DNA from: Temnopleurus reevesii
Taxonomy: Eukaryota > Echinodermata > Echinoidea > Temnopleuroida > Temnopleuridae
Length of the DNA: 52,471 nt
Direction: 5' to 3'
NCBI GenBank assembly: GCA_036244855.1
Contig: BQKZ01000388.1
Coordinates: 31,914 to 84,384 of the forward strand
Each line of letters starts with the position of its first letter. Positions within the stretch are counted from its first letter, which is position 1. A program made the translations under genes and the position numbers. Shown here piece after piece: positions 44,544-52,471 of this stretch. Below the pieces are notes generated by a model, which was given only the letters and a program-made list of their open reading frames with translations, had not been told where the DNA came from and searched no databases.

Positions 44544-45312
44544 TAGACAAGACAAGTTCATCTATGCTTACTTGGTTGTGTAGTTACCTGGCTTCCATCG
44601 ATGTAAAGAAGTACGACAGAGTGCCCATCTACCTGTTTGTGTGAACGAGCTTGTGCGTGGCGAAATACCTGTAGAGAATTGTCACATAACCCATGGCATT
44701 ATTCCGAGGTGTTTACATACGATGTAGCATGATACGTCCATCAGCCTGGAGACCAGGCCCTTAGAGGAACCCACATGCCAACACCGCAGCAGAGAAAATA
44801 GATTTCTATGCAGGAGCAGTTCATGAAAAACAGCAGAAATAGTTTCAGGGTTTAGAGAAGAAAATTGAGAGTTTGTCAAGTCGGGGGAAACTTGGCAGTG
44901 CTTTTGTTATGAAGAAAAAGATGCACGGGAATTTTGATTGTGGGTGATTGTTGGAGTTTGGAGGGAGGAGAAAATTTGATGCCTAAAGAGTATTTTCTTC
45001 GGTGATGATACGAGAGAATTAAACGTGAAGTTTTGCAGAGGCGATGTGACCTATGTATTGATGGCTGAATGAACTTTGCTGTCTTGATATATCATTAGCG
45101 TCTATCGGTTATTCTTGATTTTGCATCTTTCTTCCTTATTTTGTCCAAATAAAAGGCCTTTGTTCCCTTGGTTACTTCAGCTCTTTTGGTTTTCTTCATC
45201 CTCAATGCTCACAGCTGAATTATTGCGGTACATTGTATCTGTGTAATTCGTTTTATCATTCAGCATTTACACTGATCTAACTGCCATCAACCTTTTTCTC
45301 CCTTTCCAATTA
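44544..45312. other. Unique sequence, nothing assigned
   Basis: Composition is more balanced at 44690-44830. No gene was recognised. Confidence 0.35.
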
Positions 45313-45524
45313 CTAGTACTTTATAGCCAGTATTTTAGCGTACAGATATTTTCGCGATTTCAGACCAATTTGACACATTGGCGTGTTGTTATTTTCACGG
45401 TTTAGACGGTGTTTGTACACAAATGAATGTACATAGTACAGAGTGGAAATTTTTGCGAGGCCAAAGCCGTGAAATTAGCAAAAATTAAACCACAGCGAAA
45501 ATTTCAGCTTGTACAGTACTAGAA
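45313..45524. mobile_element. MITE with CTAGTACTGTACAAGCTGAA-type ends
   Basis: Left CTAGTACTTTATAGCCAGTA and inverted right CTAGTACTGTACAAGCTGAA begin a ~30-bp imperfect inverted repeat continuing into TTTT(A/C)GC. The size is about 212 bp. Internal blocks TTTTCGCGATTTCAGA and GTTATTTTCACGG relate it to 2985-3145 and 46960-47110. Confidence 0.75.
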
Positions 45525-46156
45525 TCTTATTCAAAGCAGTACAGGACGTATGCAAAAAGACTCTGAAAGAGCATATCATTGATTGATGTCATCTCTAACA
45601 TGTATAAAAACTCTTCTTGCGCAAATCCTGTTGTTATATAACCATCTACAAAAGAAATTTGACATATTCCGTCCATGATAACAAGAGTTACCTCTCCTAT
45701 TAACATACTTTCTTCTCAAATCCTCTTATTACACCTGTAAGGGGCATTCATTATTCGTCCCTATTCCAAGCTCACCCATCCAAATCAGATACCTTTCAAG
45801 AGAAGATCCTGATGCTTTTCTTGTAGATTTTTGGGAGCCAGTATTAAAGGTGTAAGCAATAAAAGAACAAAAGATGTTTTCCTTGAAGGATGGAACCTGA
45901 TTGCACTTTGAAAATAAAATTTGCTGCATTCTGATTTGAATAGGCATTTATGTTTAAACCAAATAGTGTTTAGTAACTCTCAGAGATTGTGTAAGGGTTG
46001 TTTCTGAATAGAAATACAGTGTCTTTTCATCTCTTGATAGGCGGTAGGAAATTGTGCAGCTCTAGAAATGAATACCGCTTCAAGAGATTAGGAACTGAAT
46101 CAAAATGGCTGCTCTCTCTCTCTCTTTGCTCAATTCCTCGAGGAGACAATGAGTTT
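45525..46156. other. AT-rich sequence with a short (CT)n run
   Basis: (CT)n lies at about 46114-46127. No gene was recognised. Confidence 0.4.
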
Positions 46157-46158
46157 CA

Positions 46159-46355
46159 TTACTTTTGTTAAACCAACAATATAACAATGCTTTCATCAAT
46201 CTGCACAGTGTGAATTCATGCTTTTTGCAGCATTTTTCATTAGAATATCGAATTTCAAGACTTTTGTGAAATGAATGCTGTAACGATGTATTCACCAAAC
46301 TGAGTGATACAAATTCATGCATTTTTACTGCTTTTGAGATATAAATGTGACTTTT
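46159..46355 (+). repeat. 99-bp diverged tandem duplication
   Basis: TACTTTTGTTAAACC...GTGAATTCATGCTTTTTGCAGC is followed 99 bp later by GACTTTTGTGAAATG...CAAATTCATGCATTTTTACTGC. On the - strand a 118-codon frame (46080-46436) spans both copies, and the 33-codon period preserves its register. It gives two diverged HEF-containing units. Coding status is doubtful and no homologue is known to me. Confidence 0.6.
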
Positions 46356-46959
46356 GGTCCAAGGTTCATTTTGAGACTGTTCTGAATAATATCTAAACAC
46401 CAGATTAAGATAAAAATGGTAATTGCTGTTATACATGTTGTATAAAACTAACTAAAGTTGTGTTTTAAGGCGTTTTCCATGTATGCTACATAATGAAAAT
46501 AAGGAACATTTGTTTAGTAAGAAAGTATAGTTGTTACATGTTTTATACTTGTTGAAGTTTGAAGTCACCTCAAGAAATGTTTTGTGAAGTTCCTTCCGAT
46601 ACAAATGCTATTCTATGTCTTTTTTCTACATTTTAATGGTTAACAAATCATTCATTACTTGTCAAAACACATTCCTCATATACATTTTTATGTGCTTTGA
46701 TTGTTCCCACAAGTATAGCAATTTTGCACTTTGCTGTGGGCATGAATAACTTTTATTTGTGTTCGGCAGTTGCCAAAAGGTTAAATTATTTTGTATTTTG
46801 ATTCATTGCTCAGTGTCTTTTGTTTTTTGTATGAGTTTAGAGTTGAAAAAAAAAGAAGCAATATGTCTAATGGATGAGGTCTCATCGCCATCCCACATCA
46901 CACCCACACACAACTATCAGACTAATGACGATGATAAAGATCCTGTAAAAACCGAAATG

Positions 46960-47110
46960 TTCACGAATAAGAATCAGAATGCCCATAGACTTGTGAATGA
47001 TAACCTTTCAAAACATAAAAATAACTGCTCGCTAAATGTCTGAAAAGATCTCAAATTCTGTGAATTCGCTAAAATTCATGTACGCCAAAATATTGGCTGT
47101 TACAGTATTA
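46960..47110. repeat. MITE-family fragment related to 2985 and 45313
   Basis: GATAACCTTTCAAAACATAA, CTCGCTAAATGTCTGAAAAG, GTGAATTCGCTAAAATTCAT and CCAAAATATTGGCTG then TTACAGTATTAG resemble the other two copies. The end GTTACAGTATTAG corresponds to GTACAGTACTAG at 45513-45524. Confidence 0.6.
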
Positions 47111-48093
47111 GATGATGAATCGATTTGCATATTACTTTTTTATTCATCTTTCTATTAATCCTTAAGTATGCATGATGTATGCAATTTGATCATCCCAGCA
47201 TGTATAAGGAGAGTGTTGCATTTCAAGTAATGTGTCATTTCATCTCTCGTGGGTGCAGTGCAGCACACTGTCAATGAATTTCTTGCAGTTCATGTGATCA
47301 TGATAATTTTTGTATTTTTATCTATTTTCCCCTCTTATTCTGTTACATTTGTTTATTTCCTTCTTCTGTATTGAGTTTTAAAATTGTTTAATCATTTGTG
47401 CAATTATATTCAATTAGATTTTTAAAACACAAAAACAGCAAATTATTTTTTTGTATAAAGAAATGTTGATATTTACTTTTCATATGTGTTCATTGAAGCA
47501 ATGATTGAGAGTGAGAGTAAGTTTTTTGTGCCTTATTTATGCATAGAACAAGATTGTCTCAAGGAATAAGATTTTTATTCTTGAAAGATTAAATTAATAT
47601 GTAATTACGGCAAATACTATTCCTTTATGTTTATGAGAATTCAATGCCAGCATTCATAAAACTATAGGGAAGTTGTAGAGGGCTGGTGGGGAGATTGGTT
47701 TAAGATCAATATTTGTACAAGGAGACTTTGACATTTTATATCATCTCTTCTGTTGAACTTTTGAAGTTCAAGTGTTAGCTTTGATTAGGTGTTAATTTTT
47801 ACTAGCATTTTATTATCATCGAGCAAACACTATAAGAATAATACATAGATACATAATACATTAATGCAAGATTTATGTATTACAATATGTTATTATATGG
47901 AATATATGGTAATGTCAGTTTTCAGTATATTTTCATTGATACAACCAATTTTCTTGAAAGTGTCTCTGTATTCAATCATGGTTCAGGCCTGAATGGAAAA
48001 TCAGTTGGGATATAACAGTTGAATTAAAAATCAAGACAAATTCATGTTGAAATGACAATATCTGGTATTTAATTTTTATTGCTTAGCCCTTTG
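47111..48093. other. AT-rich sequence, nothing assigned
   Basis: No gene or repeat was recognised. Confidence 0.45.
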
Positions 48094-48230
48094 TTATAGA
48101 CCCGATCACATAGGACACCGGGAGCAACACGATTCATCCCGACTCTTTGTTAATTCACAGTTAACTGCCTCAGAGCAACGAGTCGGGGTGAATCGGGTTG
48201 CTTCCGGGGTCCTATGTGACCGGGGCTGAA
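48094..48230. mobile_element. Foldback MITE, GGTCACATAGGACC family, copy 2
   Basis: It is the same palindrome as 31613-31750, with the same loop TTTGTTAATTCACAGTTAA and right end TCCTATGTGACCGGGGCT. The outermost left bases are diverged. Similar size and orientation-independent structure confirm a mobile family. Confidence 0.9.
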
Positions 48231-48376
48231 GGATGGATATTCTTGACAAACACTTATTCTGGAATATCAGAAAATTTGTATTGTCTTCTTTTTAAAACTT
48301 TTGTACAGGGATTCTTTATTTTCAAAGAGATTCATACAAAATGCACTAATATACCTGACAAAGAGACAAACACACA

Positions 48377-48523
48377 GGCCGGTATTCCGATAGCGAGGTT
48401 TAACTTAACCCTGGACTAAACCATTATTATTTAGACCCAAGCTATTCAAAAGTTAAACCGAGAGTCTAAAGAACAATGACTTAGACCTGGGTTAAGTTAA
48501 ACCTCGCTATCGGAAAACGGGCC
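48377..48523. mobile_element. Foldback MITE with ~40-bp arms, GATAGCGAGGTTTAACTTAA
   Basis: Left GGCCGGTATTCCGATAGCG then AGGTTTAACTTAACCCTGGA is repeated inverted at the right (GGCCCGTTTTCCGATAGCG then AGGTTTAACTTAACCCAGGT). The loop region contains TTATTATTTAGACCCAAGC. The total is about 147 bp. It lies only 146 bp from the foldback at 48094-48230. Confidence 0.9.
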
Positions 48524-49037
48524 ATATGTGTTTTATAAAAGGGATATGTTAAAAAGGTGATAATGTGGAGGGAATTTTTGGGTAGAATAACTATATAACT
48601 TTCATTTATTGTATTGTAAGGAAAAAAAATCACCCATTTGAGGTTCACTCCATCTCCTCATACTGCTTACATGCGTTAGCTTAAATGATAAAAGTGCACA
48701 AGCAGAGATAGGGCATTAGTTCATCCATTCATCAGTGACTGTATTGATTGGCTTGTTAACACAATCTGCATGAATTCTTTGCTTTATAACTAATGAGCCA
48801 GGCCCATTACAGTGCTTTCTGTCACCTAACCTAAATGGTGACGCTGGTAAGAACAAAATCATTTAAATCAATACGGTACCAGTGGCCATTTAATCAACTG
48901 TTAAAAGTTTGAGAGGATCATATTTCTCCTTGATCTTCTCAACTGATGTTGGCCTAGAAATGACATCTTATGTCACAAAAGATATGTCCCTTTTTACCTT
49001 TTTACTCATTTTTTACCTGTAAGTGTTTCTTTCACAA
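48524..49037. other. Unique sequence, nothing assigned
   Basis: No gene or repeat was recognised. Confidence 0.4.
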
Positions 49038-49354
49038 TTAAAGCCCAAGTACAGTTTTGGTAAAAGCAAATATTTTTATCATCAGATTTTGTCTTAAATA
49101 TCTATATGAAATGAAACATAGTATCATACACATATTGCACAAAAGATTGTGCGAAAAATGAACGAGTTTGGGAAAAGCTATAACCTAAAAATGTGCTAAT
49201 GTGAAATAGTGTGGTGCAGCACCACACTATTTCAATATTTTCTTTCTTGATAAAGGACAACTTTCCATGCTCAGAATTGGATGAAAATTTCAGAACTTAA
49301 TTGTTGTGTATATCTCTATATCTTTCTATTACCAAAACTATACTTGGGCTTTAA
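49038..49354 (+). mobile_element. TTAA-flanked MITE, AAAGCCCAAGTACAG family, short copy
   Basis: It is bounded by intact TTAA at 49038-49041 and 49351-49354. Ends are AGCCCAAGTACAGTTTTGGT and the inverse of AGCCCAAGTATAGTTTTGGT, 19 of 20 matching. The size is 317 bp. It aligns to the reverse complement of 5409-5928, lacking ~200 bp at one side. A short internal palindrome GTGTGGTGCAGCACCACAC lies at about 49209-49227. Confidence 0.9.
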
Positions 49355-49715
49355 CTCCCAAAATGGATTCCAATATTGACCCAGCTCGTGTGAAAATTGT
49401 ATTTTAAAAAGTATAAAGGACGTCTGTCACTTTTTCATACAGCATACACAGTATAATTTGTGTTCAATTGCTCACCTTGAAAGATGCAAGCTTCAATATC
49501 ACATATTTAAAGAAAATATTCCAAATTGAAAGTAATTTGAATATTATTTCATAAAATGGAGCAATTTTTAACAATGCAATAGTTATTTCAGAATTTCAAT
49601 TGAGCATATGAATTTGCTACCGGAGGCATGGGAAGTGTTAAATTTCATAACAATTTTTTATTTCTCTAAAGCCCTTGGCGTTGTTCGCCTAACATAAAAT
49701 TGATACCCATATATG

Positions 49716-49717
<2 letters not shown>
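49355..49717. other. AT-rich sequence, nothing assigned
   Basis: No feature was recognised. Confidence 0.4.

Positions 49718-49751
<34 letters not shown>
49718..49751 (+). repeat. (AT)n microsatellite
   Basis: About 17 AT units, uninterrupted. Confidence 0.95.
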
Positions 49752-49754
<3 letters not shown>

Positions 49755-50420
49755 TCCTGTCTATTTATGAATCCTAGCTATATTTTATTGCTATATATTT
49801 ATTGTTTGAACAAGTTATCAGTTGCATGATTTTACTAGCCTGGGAAGATACAATCTACCTACCTGGAAAAGGCACAACTTAGTTCAAACGAGGGGCCCAG
49901 AATAGTTACGCTTATTCTGGAATCGTCAACAAACAAAGAAGAGTCGGGATACCTTGTAACTCTTCTACACAGAGCAATTAATAGGTAAAGAAAGAACTTT
50001 GGGTGTTGACAGAACACTTGAACACCACAGATATGAAGTTTTTAATATCAGTCGTTGTAAACTATCTCGGTACAAGCTGTAATGTAGGTTGCTCCAATGT
50101 CAAATAAAAGGTTCATTAGAAACATAGTGCAGTCGGGTAGGGGACATTAAAAAAAAAATTGATAAAAAGGAATTAAAAAAGATGTCCTGAGCTTTCTGTC
50201 ATTCTCAAAAAAACGCTTGAAATATATAGGGTGTATGCAGAGCATCATTCAGTCGGGACTTTTGGTGCAATCATAGACATCGTTCAACATGATTTTAGAT
50301 TGGTTGATTGTGTGCATTAATTAAACCGTGAAAATATTAGGCTTCAAAATCAATGTTTAGTTATAATGTAGGTTACACATCTTGATTTGAGAATGATTGA
50401 AATAACAATTTTTTATTAAT
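49752..50420. other. Unique AT-rich sequence, nothing assigned
   Basis: No gene, RNA or repeat was recognised. Confidence 0.4.
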
Positions 50421-50424
50421 TTGT

Positions 50425-50600
50425 GACAATGTCTTTAAGCTCGTCGTCCACCACAAAAGATGTAATCTAATCTAACTTTATGGAAACCGCTACTTGGAGT
50501 ACTGTACAGGTCCCAGGGACCCAAACAGTCCCTTTCTGATCAATAGATGTTAATCTAATTAAGGCCGTCCCTGGATTGGGGGTGGATAGAGGTCTATACC
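50425..50600. promoter_or_regulatory. Unique island with repeated TAATCT cores, possible cis-regulatory module
   Basis: TAATCTAATCTAA and GTTAATCTAATTAAGG give three TAATCT cores (the preferred site of Otx/Bicoid-class homeodomains) within about 90 bp, plus TAATTA. The segment is repeat-free and less AT-rich. Function is inferred only. Confidence 0.3.
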
Positions 50601-51079
50601 CTTTTGTTTCCCTGTCTGTCAATACTATGTTACAGTGGATTAATTAATTTTAAAATGATATAGATTGTAGCTTCGTGCTGCACAATGTACAGGAAGATTG
50701 ATGGTTGACTAGTCTTTTAGTGCAATATTTCTATAACTTAGGTAACATTAAAAAGTATATTCATTCTTCAATGGATTGATGTTAAATCCAAATTAATTAA
50801 ATTTTTTCTTATTTTGTATCAGTACAGTTTACATGAATTGTACTTCTCAAAAACATGTTTCTCCACACATGATTAGCATCTTGTGCATTATATTTGGATT
50901 GATTTTGCACTGCCCCTATAGCATAGAAAGCTGAAATTAAAAAGAAATAAAGAATTGCAGTAGACAATATTATGCTCTATTTTTAAGGTATTCATGAATC
51001 ATTTTGATGTTATAAATCAGGGCATCATTGGAATTATATATCAAGGACATTTTTAAATATTTCAAAACCTTGAAATCCA
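50601..51079. other. AT-rich sequence, nothing assigned
   Basis: No feature was recognised. Confidence 0.4.
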
Positions 51080-51520
51080 TTATTGATGCCCGAAACCAGA
51101 CAGTTCCGTTCATTCAATGTGCACACCGGAAACCATGACGACCTGTAAATGAGCTTGCACTCTGCAGACTCCACGATCCTTTCGTTAAGCTCCCAATCAG
51201 CAGTTAACGGAACATTTTGTTAATGTCCTATTCTCGTCATTGTTGAATGCGAGCCAATCTCCGGCCGTAGTCGGTCAGAGAGTGTCTCTGTTAATGATAG
51301 GAACGATGGGGTTCTCTCTTTCTCTTTGGAGAGGTTCGAACAGAGGATGAATTAAGCAGGAAAGTGGTATCGCTGCGATTGAAAATGATGGAAAATGGTA
51401 ACAGCTGAATGAGGATGAGTGATTTTCGGTTTGGTGTTAGGGTAGTGTCAAACCCAACCACCATCCAATTCTCCCAGGGTGGGATGTGGGAAGGGAATCG
51501 AGACGGATGTTTTAACACCT
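51080..51520. promoter_or_regulatory. GC-richer unique block, possible conserved non-coding element
   Basis: About 440 bp without repeats and with balanced composition, including CTCCGGCCGTAGTCGGTC and AGTTAACGGAACATTTTGTT. A 75-codon - strand frame (51291-51518) shows no recognisable product. It could also hold an unrecognised exon. Confidence 0.25.
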
Positions 51521-52448
51521 TCGCTACATATGCGTGATGTTATACAGTCTTCGTGAAGATGATGAGGAGACTGAGCTGTAGAAACTGCATTTTGATATCG
51601 TTTGATTATTATCTAGATCTGAAGGGAGTGTTCGTATTTTTAAAAGATGTTTTTTCTTTAAGCATGTCAACATCAGTGTTTAATCTTTAATTTCAATTCT
51701 GATAGTCGAATGATTCAATTATTTCATATTTATTTGAGTTGAGGTTACCACTGCTCTATATTCAGTCATTAATTACTGAAGATTGAAAATGAAATATTCC
51801 ATTAATCTTATGTTCAGTACTGTCCAAATCATCTTCTTAAAAGTATTCTTCACAAACTCTCCTTTAAATAGATACTTTTGATGAAATATTGTTTTTAGCC
51901 AGAAATCAATGACAATCAGATCGGAAAGTGATGGATATTGTTTGCGAAGGGTGATTAAAAAGCATACAGGAGGGTATGTCGAAGCCCTCATCATCCCTCG
52001 GCCAACAAGATGTACCAGACTGATGTTTTACGAGCCGACGAGATGCTCAAGTCTTCCATCATCCTCGGAGGATGCAGTCTAGCATGTGGATGTTGCAACC
52101 ATGTATCACCATGGAAACTGGATAATTATTAACCTATCTGGGGTGTATAAGAAGGATGTTGGGAAACTTCCAGAGACCAATTATTGCTCTCCATCTTCTT
52201 GTTTAATCATTACCCCCCTCAAGGAGACAAACTCTTCCAGGAGAGGTGCATGTTCCCATGCTTACCAGCGTCAGGGAGAGGCTTGCCAGTTTCATAAAAC
52301 TTGTACCATTGATGATAATTTTACCAGTAATATACCATGGCAACTGTGTGTAACAACCAATCATCAATCATACTGACTTGAAAATGACTGTATTTACTAT
52401 TTATGATTTGGGGCCCCCGAGCTGCAACTCATGTTGTTATACAAGAGT
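51521..52448. other. Unique sequence, nothing confirmed
   Basis: A 96-codon + frame at 52086-52376 has no recognised domain and no clear splice context. Otherwise nothing was seen. Confidence 0.35.
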
Positions 52449-52471
52449 GGGGGGGGGGGGGGGGGGGGGGG
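52449..52471 (+). repeat. Poly-G tract (at least 23 G) at the window end
   Basis: The sequence ends inside a G homopolymer, which may mark a contig break or simply the window edge. Confidence 0.95.

Overview
This window is eukaryotic, non-coding-dominated DNA. It is AT-rich, has almost no long open frames, and carries many short inverted-repeat elements, microsatellites and poly-G tracts. One 618-base run of N lies at 13963-14580. The repeats suggest an echinoderm, most likely a sea urchin: a tRNA-headed SINE with a conserved tail and (ATT)n end, several families of small TTAA- or TA-flanked MITEs, and a foldback element whose arms are tandem 15-16-bp units, the plan known from sea-urchin TU elements. 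This assignment is inference; no conserved protein was found to confirm it. No bacterial operon, phage, CRISPR array or virus was seen.

Layout. 0-2 kb: a ~200-bp tandem array, then an old foldback, then a short charged open frame that may be an exon (2109-2282). 2.9-13 kb: a dense field of MITEs (4557, 5409, 8779, 9014), minisatellites (5948, 7262), poly-G tracts and the TU-like foldback (10480-10978). 13.5-15 kb: a polypyrimidine-CAG|GTAAG site that could be a recursive splice point, a GGT/GAT microsatellite, the assembly gap, and a diverged TTAA MITE. 15.4-20.6 kb: three copies of one MITE family, two copies of another dispersed repeat, and a ~178-bp tandem repeat. 21-29 kb: mostly unique sequence, two tRNA-like segments, and a purine-rich ~165-bp repeat. 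29.4-30.8 kb: a TATA-like box and the best coding call in the window, a signal-peptide first exon (30641-30764) ending in a consensus AG|GTAAGT donor. 31-42 kb: foldbacks, a complete-looking TTAA MITE, a full SINE and a second recursive-splice-like site (39531/39532). 43.5-44 kb: one or two candidate terminal coding exons and a poly(A) signal. 44-52 kb: more MITEs and foldbacks, and unique islands that could be cis-regulatory. The window ends inside a poly-G run.

How it may fit together. The donor of the signal-peptide exon is phase 1, and the candidate terminal exon at 43558 is entered in phase 1. Joined, they would give a secreted protein of about 96 residues across a ~12.8-kb intron. The site at 39531 would split that intron into ~8.8 and ~4.0 kb. 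This is a hypothesis only: intermediate exons may exist, and transcript data are needed. All seven G-runs of 10 or more are on the + strand, the same strand as every candidate exon and splice site.
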